Shown: positions 40,426 through 48,640 of the stretch, in pieces
Position numbering within the stretch: position 1 is the stretch's first letter
How the letters are laid out: each line of letters starts with the position of its first letter
Source of the DNA: Aeromicrobium sp. Sec7.5
GTDB lineage: Bacteria; Actinomycetota; Actinomycetes; Propionibacteriales; Nocardioidaceae
DNA length: 64,000 bases
Assembly: GCF_036867135.1 (NCBI RefSeq)
Contig: NZ_JBAJIJ010000002.1
Span: 434,001-498,000 of the forward strand
Reading direction: 5' to 3'
The notes under the pieces: generated by a model
Told to the model about the DNA's origin: nothing
Database searches by the model: none
The model's input: only the letters and a program-made list of their open reading frames with translations
Program-made: the position numbers and the translations under genes

Positions 40426-42005
40426 GACAGCGCCTCCCGCACCTGGTCGACCGTGAGCCACGGCGGTCCCAGCACCTTGCTCACCTGGGGCGCGAACGAG
40501 GGCGACTCCGCGAGCACGTCGGCGGCGGGCCCGGAGGAGACGATCTCGCCCTCGGCCATCACGGCGACGGTGTGGGCGACCTCGGCGACGAACTCCACGT
40601 CGTGGCTCGCGACGACGATCCCGTGGCCCCGGTCGGCGAGGTCGCGCAGGATCGCGGCGAGGCTCTCCTTGCCGGTGTAGTCGAGGCCTCGGGTCGGCTC
40701 GTCGAGCACGACGAGCGTCGGCGAGGAGGTCAGCACGACGGCGAGCACGAGCGCCAGCCGCTGACCCTCCGAGAGGTCACGCGGGTGCTGCTGGTCGGCG
40801 ATGCCCGGCGCGAGGCGGTCGAGCAGACCTCGGCACGTCCCGGACGCCACGTCGGCCTGGTCGTCCGCAGCGCCGCACTCCTCGACCACGGACTCCAGGT
40901 AGAGCAGGTCGGCGGCCGTCTGCGGCACCAGGCCGACGCGGGCGCGGGCCTGCTCGGGCGACAGCCCGGCGGGGTCCGCACCCCCGATGTCGACGCGGCC
41001 CGCCGCCCGCTTCGTCGCGCCACGGAGCGCCCACAGCAGCGACGACTTGCCGGAACCGTTGCGCCCCATCAGGCCGACGACCTCACCGGCCGCGACGTCG
41101 AGGTCGACCTCGCGGACCGCGACGAACGCCTTGTAGGCCACCGAGACGCCGCGCGCCGTGAGCACCGGCTCGCGACCGCGTGCCGGGGTCGGAGCGGGCT
41201 CGTCGAGGCGCGACAGGATCGTGCTGCGCTGGCGCCTCGCCTCGCGGACCGACAACGGCAGCGGCTCCCACCCGGCGAGCCGGCCGAGCTCCACGATGGG
41301 GGGCGCCACGGGTGAGTGGACGAGCATCTCGGCCGGCGCACCGACCTCGACCCGGCCCCCGTCGACCACGACGAGGCGGTCGGCGAAGGGGATGACCCGC
41401 TCCATCCGGTGCTCGGCCACGACGACCGTGAGCCCGAGGTCGTCGACCAGGCGGGCGACCGTGGCCAGGACGTCCTCGGCGGCCGTGGGGTCGAGCGCCG
41501 ACGTGGGCTCGTCGAGCACCAGCACGCGCGGATGCATCGTGAGGACCGCGCCGATCGCGACCCGCTGCTGCTGACCGCCGGACAGCGCCCGGATCGGACG
41601 GCGGCGCAGGTCGGCGATCCCGAGTAGGTCGAGCGTCTCCTCGACCCGGCGGCGCATCGTCGGTGCCGGCAGCCCGAGCTGTTCCATGCCGTAGGCGAGC
41701 TCGTCCTCGACGATGTCGCTGACGAAGCCCGACAGCGGGTCCTGGGGCACGAAGCCGACCAGGTGGGCCAGCTCCCGCGGGGGCACGCCGATGACCGAGC
41801 GGCCGTCGACCAGGACGTCGCCCGCCAGGGTGCCACCCGTGAAGTGCGGCACCAGGCCGTTGAACAGGCCCAGCAGGGTCGACTTGCCCGATCCGGTGCG
41901 ACCGCACGTCAGGACGAGCTCGCCCTCGTCGAGGACGAGGTCGACGTCGCGCCAGGTCCAGTCGGCATCGGGGTAGGCGAAGGAGACACTGCGCAGCTCA
42001 AGCAT
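40422..42005 (-). CDS. ECF transporter fused double ATPase (EcfA-EcfA')
   Basis: A 527-residue protein with two complete ABC ATPase halves. The first has Walker A LTCGRTGSGKSTLLGLFNGL (near residue 35), signature IRALSGGQQQRVAIGAVL and Walker B VLVLDEPTSALD. The second has GLMGRNGSGKSSLLWALRGA (near 315), a variant signature PRDLSEGQRLALVLAVVL and LVVLDEPTRGLD. Fusion of the two ATPases is typical of dedicated (group I) ECF systems. The ATG at 42005 overlaps the T-component stop by eight bases. It energises the S-T pair encoded on either side. Confidence 0.92.
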   Translation of the reverse strand: MLELRSVSFAYPDADWTWRDVDLVLDEGELVLTCGRTGSGKSTLLGLFNGLVPHFTGGTLAGDVLVDGRSVIGVPPRELAHLVGFVPQDPLSGFVSDIVEDELAYGMEQLGLPAPTMRRRVEETLDLLGIADLRRRPIRALSGGQQQRVAIGAVLTMHPRVLVLDEPTSALDPTAAEDVLATVARLVDDLGLTVVVAEHRMERVIPFADRLVVVDGGRVEVGAPAEMLVHSPVAPPIVELGRLAGWEPLPLSVREARRQRSTILSRLDEPAPTPARGREPVLTARGVSVAYKAFVAVREVDLDVAAGEVVGLMGRNGSGKSSLLWALRGATKRAAGRVDIGGADPAGLSPEQARARVGLVPQTAADLLYLESVVEECGAADDQADVASGTCRGLLDRLAPGIADQQHPRDLSEGQRLALVLAVVLTSSPTLVVLDEPTRGLDYTGKESLAAILRDLADRGHGIVVASHDVEFVAEVAHTVAVMAEGEIVSSGPAADVLAESPSFAPQVSKVLGPPWLTVDQVREALS

Positions 42006-43116
42006 CGACGACCTCCGCCCTGGCCTCGGGCGCCGGGTCGGCACCTCGGTCGAGGGCCGGTGGTGGCGTCAGGAACGCCGGCAGCGCTCCGACCATGATG
42101 ACGGCCAGCACCCACGGCGAGACCTCGGGCCATCCGTCCAGCGGGGAGATCACGGCGTAGGGGTCGAGCGCATAGGCGCGATCGATGCCCACCGCGACGG
42201 CGATGCCGCAACCCGCCGTGATGATCTCGGCCGCACGCCAGCGGTCGGGCCGGTACCGCGTGCGCTCGACCCGACGGCCCGCCGACCACAGGCCGGCGGC
42301 CGCGACGACGAGTCCGGCCGAGAGCCCGCCGACGGCGAGCACCCGGGGCGCGGTGGCGTCGAGATAGGCGTAGACGCCCACCGAGAGGGCGAAGAGGGCC
42401 ACCAGCATGAGCAGACCGGTGAGGAGCCGCTCGCGAGCGGTGGCGCGGCCGGAGCGACCGTAGCCTCGCGCGTCCATGCCCATCGCCAGGGTCAGCGACC
42501 GCTCCAGGGCGTCCTCGAGCACCGGCACCATGACCCGCCGGAGCACGCCGACGCCCCGGCGCGGTGACCCCCGCAATCGGCGCGCGCGGTTGACGCGCTG
42601 GACGCTCTCGGCCAGCTGCGGGAAGATCGTCAGCGCCACGACGACCGCGGTGCCGATCTCGTAGAGCGCGGGCGGCACCGACTTCAGGAGCCGCTTGGGG
42701 TTCGCGAGCGCGTTGGCCGCCCCCACGCACAGGACGATCGCCCCCAGTCGCAGGCCGTCGTACAGGCCGCTCAGGAGGGCCGTGAGCGTGACGTCACCGA
42801 GCAGCTGGATGCCGGCCGCCGCATCGGGCAGGGGGATCTGCGGCAGGTGGAGCACGATGACGTCGGCCTCGGTCGCGGCAGTGCCGAACAGGATCCGGAA
42901 CACCACCCGCAGCACGACCACGAACACCGCGAGGTAGACGTAGAGCCGGAACGAGATCGCCCACGGCGCCTCCGACCTACGCGACATCACGACCAGCGCC
43001 GCGACCGCCCAGATCAGGAGCAGCGCCACGGGGTTGAGCGTGAACGTCGCTGCTGCGGCCAGACCGATCGCCCAGAGCCACCAGGCTCCGGGGTGCAGGT
43101 CACGGGCGAGCATCAT
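41998..43116 (-). CDS. ECF transporter T component (EcfT)
   Basis: A 372-residue EcfT/CbiQ-type scaffold protein: N-terminal helices (WLWAIGLAAAATFTLNPVAL, LYVYLAVFVVVLRVVF), then the two coupling motifs ARRLRG (in VNRARRLRGSPRRG) and ARGYGR (in AMGMDARGYGRSG), then additional C-terminal helices up to about residue 355. The two motifs bind the grooves of the paired ATPases. It is longer than the usual 260-residue EcfT because of the extra C-terminal helices. Two adjacent ATG codons are possible starts. It follows the DUF4430 gene by 42 bases. Confidence 0.88.
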   Translation of the reverse strand: MMLARDLHPGAWWLWAIGLAAAATFTLNPVALLLIWAVAALVVMSRRSEAPWAISFRLYVYLAVFVVVLRVVFRILFGTAATEADVIVLHLPQIPLPDAAAGIQLLGDVTLTALLSGLYDGLRLGAIVLCVGAANALANPKRLLKSVPPALYEIGTAVVVALTIFPQLAESVQRVNRARRLRGSPRRGVGVLRRVMVPVLEDALERSLTLAMGMDARGYGRSGRATARERLLTGLLMLVALFALSVGVYAYLDATAPRVLAVGGLSAGLVVAAAGLWSAGRRVERTRYRPDRWRAAEIITAGCGIAVAVGIDRAYALDPYAVISPLDGWPEVSPWVLAVIMVGALPAFLTPPPALDRGADPAPEARAEVVDA

Positions 43117-43158
43117 CAGTCCTGTCCAGGTCGGCCGGGGCGCCCGGCGGCGGCGCGT

Positions 43159-44004
43159 TCAGACGCCGGAGCGTCGACGCCGGTTGACGACGAACGCCGC
43201 CGAGCCCACGCCGGCGACGACCAGCGCGGCCAGGAGGATGCCCCACGGGCTGCCGCCCTCGTCGGCGGAGGTCGAGGCGCTGGTCGCCGCGGTCTCGTCG
43301 TCGCGCTCCGCGGCCGAGGTCGCAGGGGCGGAGGGGTCCGCCGACGGATCGGCGGAGGGGTCGACCGAGGGGTCGACGCCGGGCGTGGCGCTCGGCGAGG
43401 CTGCCGGTCCACCGGGGGTTCCTGCGTCGTCGGCCGTGCCACCGCCGCCGGTGCCCGAGCCGGAACCACCCGAGCCGGAACCGCCGCCCGAGCCGGACCC
43501 GCCCGAGCCCGGTGCCGGTGCAGCCGGCTGCGGCCCGACGGGCTGGTTCGACGGGGCGGCACCCGAGCCGAAGCGGAACCCGACCCAGTCACCGGCCTTC
43601 AGGATCAAGGACGCCGCACCGGAGTTCGAGTAGCGCCAGGTGCCGGGGGTCCTGGTGGTCTCGAAGATCGCCCAGTAGGCATTGGCCGGCGGGGTGACGA
43701 CGCACTTCTCGACGTCGGTACCGGGGAATCCGTCGATGCGGCACACGAACCCCGCGCCGTCCCGGCGTGTGCCCTCGGTCGAGTGCCCGGCACGGCCGAG
43801 CGCGTCCAGGGCGGTGATGCCCGAGGCCGAGACGCACGACGTCGAGCTCCCGCCTCCGCCCTGCACGACGACCGTCACGCCGGTGCCCGCCGAGCACGCG
43901 GCGGCCGCGGCCGGGGTCGCCAGGCCGATCGCGGGGACCATCGCGACGACGAGCGTCGCGAGGAGTCCCGCGATCGACCGAGCGGACCGGGTCGGCACGA
44001 TCAC
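43159..44004 (-). CDS. Membrane-anchored DUF4430 (transcobalamin beta-domain-like) protein
   Basis: A 281-residue exported protein. A signal peptide (IAGLLATLVVAMVPAIGLAT, cleaved near residue 35) precedes a DUF4430-like domain (36-150) with GTGVTVVVQGGGGSSTSCVS, GITALDALGRAGHSTEGTRR, GAGFVCRIDGFPGTDVEKCV, AYWAIFETTRTPGTWRYSNS and LKAGDWVGFRFG. A flexible Gly/Ser/Pro/Asp-rich stalk (150-245) leads to one membrane helix (WGILLAALVVAGVGSAAFVV) and a basic tail RRRRSGV. This resembles the C-terminal domain of eukaryotic transcobalamin. The GTG start overlaps the toroid-protein stop (GTGA), so the two putative halves are made together. Confidence 0.82.
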   Translation of the reverse strand: MIVPTRSARSIAGLLATLVVAMVPAIGLATPAAAAACSAGTGVTVVVQGGGGSSTSCVSASGITALDALGRAGHSTEGTRRDGAGFVCRIDGFPGTDVEKCVVTPPANAYWAIFETTRTPGTWRYSNSGAASLILKAGDWVGFRFGSGAAPSNQPVGPQPAAPAPGSGGSGSGGGSGSGGSGSGTGGGGTADDAGTPGGPAASPSATPGVDPSVDPSADPSADPSAPATSAAERDDETAATSASTSADEGGSPWGILLAALVVAGVGSAAFVVNRRRRSGV

Positions 44005-45596
44005 GCGGTGCGCGACCGGCGCAGCAGCAGCGCGACACCAGCGGTGACGGCCGCGAGGGCAGCGATCGCGGCGCTCGCGGCGATCTCGAGGCCGGTTCCG
44101 GGCAGGTCGCCGGCACCGGCACCGGTGGGCGAACCCGATCCGACACCGCCGGCGCCCGGCTGGCCACCCGGCGTCACGGCGCCGGGCGTTCCGCCACCGG
44201 GGGCCGCGGCGACCACGACGAAGCCGAGCGAGCCGGTGCGACCGGTGCTGAGGCCACGGACCTGGATCGTCTGCGGGCCGAGCGCGGCCGGGACCGTGAC
44301 GGTGACCGTCGCGACACCGTCACGACCGGCCACGACCGTGGTCGGCAGGGCGACGGCGGCGAAGGAGGCCGAACGGCCGGCGACCGTGCCGGTCTCGAAC
44401 GTGACCTCGACCTGCTCGCTCGGCGCGAGGCCCGCGAAGACCACCGGGACCTCGGAGCCGGCCGTGACCTCGGCCGGAGCCCCGACCGGCTGGACCGAGC
44501 CCGCCGGGGGGTTGAGCGTGAGCGCCACGGCCGCCTGCGCCGTCGCCCGGAGCCACTCGTGGCGCTGCGGACCGGGGATGCCCGAGGTCTGGGCCTCGGT
44601 GAAGGCGTCGCGTCCCTTGGCGATGGCGCCGGACTCGCCCGCCAGGGGCCCGACCGCGAGGGCGGGGGCCACGAGCGAACCGCGCACCCAGTCAGCAGCA
44701 GCGAGTGCGGCCGCTGCCTCGCCCTGCTGGGCGAGCGTCGCCGCGGCCAGGCCGGTCGAGTTGGTGCTGGGGCCCCCCGCGCCCAGGAAGGATCCGTCGG
44801 CAGCCTGCGCGGCCAGGAGGTGGTCGATCGCGGCGTCGATGTCGTCGTCGAGTCCCTCGACGCCGGCGTCGGAGGCCTCCGTCAGGGCGTCGACCGCGAA
44901 CACGGTCGAGTCGATCTCGGAGGAGCACGTCACGGACGGGTCGACGTAGCCGAGGTTCTCGAACGTCTCCGGGTCGGTCTCGTCGTACGAGGTCCGGAAG
45001 CCGCCGTCGGCGCACTGCTGGCGGGCCAGGAACTCCGCGGTCGTGGTCGCGGTCTCGACGTCGTCGGCACCGACGAACGCGCGCACGACGAAGGACTGTC
45101 CGACCGAGTTGCTGAAGTCGCCGAAGTCGCTGACGTCCTTGGCCCGGCCCTGCTCGGGTCCGTCGGCCACGACGAGCCCGGAGAGGCGCTCGAGCAGGTC
45201 GACGCCGCCGAAGGCCGTGGGGTCCTCGCCCGAGCGCTGCGCCGCGACCGCGAGCTTGCCGGTCGCGCCGGCGTAGGTGCTGCCGCCGTCGCCGAACGCC
45301 TCGCCCGTGATGTACGCCTCCGGCTCGACGGCGAGCGCGGAGATGATCGCGTCCTGCGCGGCCGTCTCGACGTCGAGGGTCTGCAGCGCGACGAGCACGT
45401 CGATCGACAGGCCGTAGTCGGTGCCGAACTGGCCGGGCGCGAGCCCGTCGACGAGCTCGCCGGCGAGCCAGGCGCCGGCGTCGGACTGCTCGCCCGTGGG
45501 GGCGGCGTGGGCGGTGCCGGCGGCTCCGATCAGGAGCAGGGGCGCGACGAGGGCGCTGGCCGCGACGGCGGCGGCGCGGGGGCGTCGGATCGACAT
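44001..45596 (-). CDS. LPXTG-anchored alpha/alpha-toroid surface protein (transcobalamin alpha-domain-like)
   Basis: A 531-residue exported protein. A signal peptide ends near GTAHAAPTG (residue 32). Residues 35-350 form repeated helical pairs of the alpha/alpha-toroid type, with recurrent D-T/S-x3-A-x2-AL motifs (DYGLSIDVLVALQTLDVE, GQSFVVRAFVGADDV, EIDSTVFAVDALTEASDAG, NSTGLAAATLAQQG), as in terpene-cyclase-like and transcobalamin/intrinsic-factor N-terminal domains. A beta-rich region (355-460) and Gly/Pro linker follow, then LPGTG (about 498), a membrane helix and RRSRTA: a sortase anchor. The ATG has GGAAGGA upstream and sits behind a cobalamin riboswitch. Corrinoid binding is inferred from context. 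Confidence 0.8.
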   Translation of the reverse strand: MSIRRPRAAAVAASALVAPLLLIGAAGTAHAAPTGEQSDAGAWLAGELVDGLAPGQFGTDYGLSIDVLVALQTLDVETAAQDAIISALAVEPEAYITGEAFGDGGSTYAGATGKLAVAAQRSGEDPTAFGGVDLLERLSGLVVADGPEQGRAKDVSDFGDFSNSVGQSFVVRAFVGADDVETATTTAEFLARQQCADGGFRTSYDETDPETFENLGYVDPSVTCSSEIDSTVFAVDALTEASDAGVEGLDDDIDAAIDHLLAAQAADGSFLGAGGPSTNSTGLAAATLAQQGEAAAALAAADWVRGSLVAPALAVGPLAGESGAIAKGRDAFTEAQTSGIPGPQRHEWLRATAQAAVALTLNPPAGSVQPVGAPAEVTAGSEVPVVFAGLAPSEQVEVTFETGTVAGRSASFAAVALPTTVVAGRDGVATVTVTVPAALGPQTIQVRGLSTGRTGSLGFVVVAAAPGGGTPGAVTPGGQPGAGGVGSGSPTGAGAGDLPGTGLEIAASAAIAALAAVTAGVALLLRRSRTA

Positions 45597-45679
45597 GAGG
45601 GTCCTTCCCGCTGCACCAACGGGTGGACCGGCATGACCGGAGCGACCCGCTGTTTTCCACGACAGCGTTGGAGGTCAGG

Positions 45680-45785
45680 TCCTGCGGCAGGTGCTCCGGC
45701 TCGCCACGCGAGGTGGCCTACGGCTGCGGGTCAGCGCCGGACTTCGACCGGCTTCCCCTGGACGCAAGAGAGGTGATGGATGCCC
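45680..45785 (-). promoter_or_regulatory. Cobalamin riboswitch at the head of the toroid-DUF4430-ECF operon
   Basis: On the minus strand the aptamer reads CAGGGGAAGCCGGTCGAAGT, CCGGCGCTGACCCGCAGCCG, and ends in the B12 box GAGCCGGAGCACCTGCC (45686-45702). The first gene starts about 85 bases downstream. This ties the whole five-gene uptake operon to cobalamin level. Confidence 0.92.
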
Positions 45786-45840
45786 GAAGGCTCCCGAAAA
45801 ATACCACGATCTCGAGCGGGCACGATCATCGTGGCCGCAC

Positions 45841-45846
45841 TAACGT
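45841..45846 (+). promoter_or_regulatory. -10 element, leaderless acyl-CoA dehydrogenase gene
   Basis: TAACGT lies six bases before the ATG at 45853. GGAG occurs within those six bases but is too close to act as a ribosome site. Confidence 0.45.
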
Positions 45847-45852
45847 GGAGTC

Positions 45853-47769
45853 ATGACGCTGGCTGATGAGATCCGGATCGCCCTCGACGGCAAGTGGCGG
45901 CACGTCCGCGAGGAGTCGCGCGAACGCCTCGCGCAGCTCGACCTCGCCGTCGACCCCGACCTCGACCTGGAGGGCGCGCGCGACCACACGTTCGCGCAGC
46001 TCAAGGACCTCGTGCCGACGGGTGTCCCGGCGGCGGGCTTCCGGGAGTCGCACGGCGGCACCGGCGACCCGGGCATGGCCGTCACGGGCATCGAGATGCT
46101 CGCCCAGTTCGACCTGTCGCTCATGGTCAAGGCCGGCGTGCAGTGGGGCCTGTTCGGCGGAGCGGTCGAGAACCTCGGCACCGAGCGGCACCACGACCTG
46201 ATCCCGCGCGTCATCGACCTCGACCTCGTGGGCTGCTTCGCGATGACCGAGATCGGTCACGGCAGCAACGTGCAGAACCTCGAGACCACGGCGACGTTCG
46301 ACCCGCAGACCGAGGAGTTCGTGGTCCACTCGCCGACCTACAGCGCGACGAAGGACTACATCGGCAACGCCGCCCGTCACGCCTCGATCGCCGCGGTCTT
46401 CGCGCAGCTCATCACGCGCGGCGAGAACCACGGTGTGCACTGCTTCCTCGTGCCGATCCGCGACGAGCACGGCGAGGACATGCCGGGCGTCACCACCGCC
46501 GACGACCATCACAAGGGTGGCCTGCGCGGCGTCGACAACGGCCGCATCAGCTTCGACCAGGTGCGCATCCCGCGCGGCAACCTCCTCAACCGTTACGGCA
46601 ACGTCGACGAGAACGGCGCCTACAGCTCGCCGATCGACGACACCGGCAAGCGCTTCTTCACGATGCTCGGCACCCTGATCCGCGGTCGCATCAGCGTCGG
46701 CGGCTCGGCGCTCGCCGCGTCCGAGGTCGCCCTGAGCATCGCGGGCCGCTACGCGCTCAAGCGCCGTCAGTTCGGTCCGCCCGGCGGCGAGGAGGCCCTG
46801 CTGGCCGACTACCGCATGCACCAGCGCCGCCTGCTGCCGCTCATCGCGCGCGGGTACGCCTATCGCTTCGCCCAGAACCAGCAGGTCGCCCGCATGGACC
46901 GCCTCCAGCGGTCGACCGAGCCCGACGCCCAGCAGCAGCGCGAGCTCGAGGGCCGCGCGGCGGGCCTTAAGGCGATCCTCACGTGGCACGCCTCGCGCGC
47001 GGTGCAGGAGTCACGTGAGCTGTGTGGCGGCGCCGGGTACCTGGCCGAGAACCGCATCTCCACGCTGCGCGGCGACATCGACGTCTTCACGACGTTCGAG
47101 GGCGACAACCACGTCATGCTGCAGCTCGTCGCGAAGGAGCTGCTGACGGCGTACGCGCAGGAGGTCGGCGGCCTCGACCCGCTCGGCATGGTCAAGTTCG
47201 TGGCCAGCACCGTGACCGACGTCGTGCGCGAGCGCACGGCTGCGTCGCAGCTGATCCAGCGCCTGATCGACGCCCGCCCCGGTGGCGGCGACGACGACCA
47301 CGACCTGCTCGACCGCGGCACGCAGCTGAGCCTGTTCGAGGATCGCGAGCAGCACGTCATCGAGACCGCGGCCCGCCGCCTGCAGCGCGCCGCCGGGGCC
47401 GACGGCCCCGAGGCGTTCCGCATCTTCAACAACGCCCAGGACCACGTCATCCGGTGTGCCCGCGTGCACATCGACCGCATCGTGCTCGAGGCGTTCACCG
47501 CCGGCATCGCCCGGTGCGAGGACGAGGACGCGGCCAACCTGCTGCGCGAGGTCTGCACGCTCTACGCCCTCAGCGCGATCGAGGACGACCTGGCGTGGTT
47601 CATGGGGCACAACCGCCTCTCCGACGCCCGGGCCAAGACCGTCACCTCGTTGCTCAACGACCAGCTCGACAAGCTCCGCCCGCACCTGCTGACGCTGGTC
47701 GAGGGCTTCGGTGTCCCCGAGGCCACGCTCGGCGCGGCGTTCCTGCTCGACACCGAGGACGATGCCTGA
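45853..47769 (+). CDS. Acyl-CoA dehydrogenase/oxidase family protein
   Basis: A 638-residue FAD enzyme with acyl-CoA dehydrogenase folds and the longer C-terminus seen in acyl-CoA oxidases. Motifs are DLVGCFAMTEIGHGSNVQNL (residues 124-143, FAD/substrate loop), SATKDYIGNAARHASIAAVF, LIRGRISVGGSALAASEVAL and ESRELCGGAGYLAENRI near residue 395. It should oxidise a fatty acyl-CoA at C2-C3. It is divergent from the B12-uptake operon and shares no obvious regulation with it. The intergenic repeats downstream separate it from the MarR gene. Oxidase versus dehydrogenase chemistry cannot be told from the sequence alone. Confidence 0.88.
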   Translation: MTLADEIRIALDGKWRHVREESRERLAQLDLAVDPDLDLEGARDHTFAQLKDLVPTGVPAAGFRESHGGTGDPGMAVTGIEMLAQFDLSLMVKAGVQWGLFGGAVENLGTERHHDLIPRVIDLDLVGCFAMTEIGHGSNVQNLETTATFDPQTEEFVVHSPTYSATKDYIGNAARHASIAAVFAQLITRGENHGVHCFLVPIRDEHGEDMPGVTTADDHHKGGLRGVDNGRISFDQVRIPRGNLLNRYGNVDENGAYSSPIDDTGKRFFTMLGTLIRGRISVGGSALAASEVALSIAGRYALKRRQFGPPGGEEALLADYRMHQRRLLPLIARGYAYRFAQNQQVARMDRLQRSTEPDAQQQRELEGRAAGLKAILTWHASRAVQESRELCGGAGYLAENRISTLRGDIDVFTTFEGDNHVMLQLVAKELLTAYAQEVGGLDPLGMVKFVASTVTDVVRERTAASQLIQRLIDARPGGGDDDHDLLDRGTQLSLFEDREQHVIETAARRLQRAAGADGPEAFRIFNNAQDHVIRCARVHIDRIVLEAFTAGIARCEDEDAANLLREVCTLYALSAIEDDLAWFMGHNRLSDARAKTVTSLLNDQLDKLRPHLLTLVEGFGVPEATLGAAFLLDTEDDA

Positions 47770-47843
47770 GCCGGTGCCCGACGTCCGTCTCGCCACGGTC
47801 GACGAGTCGTGCCGGACAAGCGGCACGGACGAAGCCAGGGGGA

Positions 47844-47957
47844 GCGGTGAGCCAGCAACCTCTCAGTCCCTCGGTGAGGTTGCTGGGACACCGCCGCAGC
47901 TCAGGAGCGGTGGACCAGCAACCTTCCGACCCCCGTGAAAGGTTGCCTGCTCACCGC
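47844..47957. repeat. Two facing GCGGTGAGC hairpins after the acyl-CoA dehydrogenase gene
   Basis: The first hairpin (47844-47894) starts GCGGTGAGCCAGCAACCT and ends AGGTTGCTGGGACACCGC. The second (47907-47957) is the same element in inverted orientation, ending CCTGCTCACCGC. A third member with the same ends but a different stem is at 61689-61740. This 286-base gap holds nothing else recognisable apart from the repeat at 48019-48060. Confidence 0.7.
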
Positions 47958-48018
47958 CCTGGCCGGGCGCTCTGGTCCGTGGCCGCTTGTCCGTCGGCTG
48001 ACGTCACCCTCACGCAGC

Positions 48019-48060
48019 GGTGGCTTCGAGGCTCGTCGCCAGGGCTCCTCGCACCTCAGC
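48019..48060. repeat. GAGGCTCG...GCACCTCA repeat overlapping the MarR gene end
   Basis: The unit GCTTCGAGGCTCGTCGCCAG, then GGCTCCTCGCACCTCAGCCG, belongs to the same family as the repeats at 10421 and 53746. Its CTCA supplies the TGA stop of the MarR gene on the minus strand. Confidence 0.65.
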
Positions 48061-48559
48061 CGGCGGAGGGTTCCTCGAAGTCGGTCGTCCGCAGGATGCG
48101 GAGGATCTCGAACGCCGCGCGCTGCTGCTCCGCCGGGAGGGCGTGCAGCCCGAAGTCGATCCGCATGAGCGACTCGGTGGCGGCGTCGAGCACGGTGCGC
48201 CCCTCCTCGGTCAGCGAGGCGAGCACCCGGCGACGGTCGGTCGAGTCGACCTCCCGGTCGACGAGGCCGTCGGCCGTGAGCCGGTCGATCACGTTGGTCA
48301 CCGAGGTCGGGTGGACCATGAGCCGCTGGCCGATCTTGCTCAGCGGCAGGGAGCCACGAGAACTGAAGGACAGCAGCCGCAGCACCTCGAACCGTGCGAA
48401 GGTGATGCCATGAGGCCTGACCGCCGCGTCCAGCTCAGCGAGCACGAGCTGGTGCACGCGCATCAGCGACGTCGCGAGCCGCATCGAGTCGGCCGGGCCC
48501 ACGTGCTTCTCCCACAGCTCACCGGCGCGCTCGATGGGATCGAAGTCGAGTCCTGGCAT
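48056..48559 (-). CDS. MarR-family transcriptional regulator
   Basis: A 167-residue winged-helix regulator. Residues 50-115 contain HGITFARFEVLRLLSFSSRG, LSKIGQRLMVHPTSVTNVID and RLTADGLVDREVDSTDRRRV, the MarR recognition helix and wing. It is divergent from icmF with 81 bases between the starts, and an imperfect dyad lies in that gap, so it probably controls icmF and itself in response to an acyl-CoA or aromatic ligand. A TACGCT box seven bases before the ATG suggests a leaderless transcript. The last codons overlap an interspersed repeat, so the C-terminus may vary between strains. Confidence 0.9.
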   Translation of the reverse strand: MPGLDFDPIERAGELWEKHVGPADSMRLATSLMRVHQLVLAELDAAVRPHGITFARFEVLRLLSFSSRGSLPLSKIGQRLMVHPTSVTNVIDRLTADGLVDREVDSTDRRRVLASLTEEGRTVLDAATESLMRIDFGLHALPAEQQRAAFEILRILRTTDFEEPSAG

Positions 48560-48566
48560 GGACTGG

Positions 48567-48572
48567 AGCGTA
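48567..48572 (-). promoter_or_regulatory. -10 element, leaderless MarR gene
   Basis: TACGCT on the minus strand is seven bases from the ATG at 48559. Confidence 0.45.
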
Positions 48573-48585
48573 CCGTCGGAATTTA

Positions 48586-48603
48586 GTAGGATGTCAAAGT
48601 ATC
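48586..48603. promoter_or_regulatory. Candidate MarR operator between the MarR gene and icmF
   Basis: TAGTAGGATGTCAAAGTA is an imperfect 18-base dyad (10 of 18 positions symmetrical) in an AT-rich stretch unusual for this genome. It lies between the two divergent starts and reads TACTTTGACATCCTACTA on the other strand. Its position fits repression of both genes by the MarR protein. Confidence 0.45.
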
Positions 48604-48640
48604 GGACTTCCGAGCACTTGGTCCCCAGGAGTTGAGCCGC

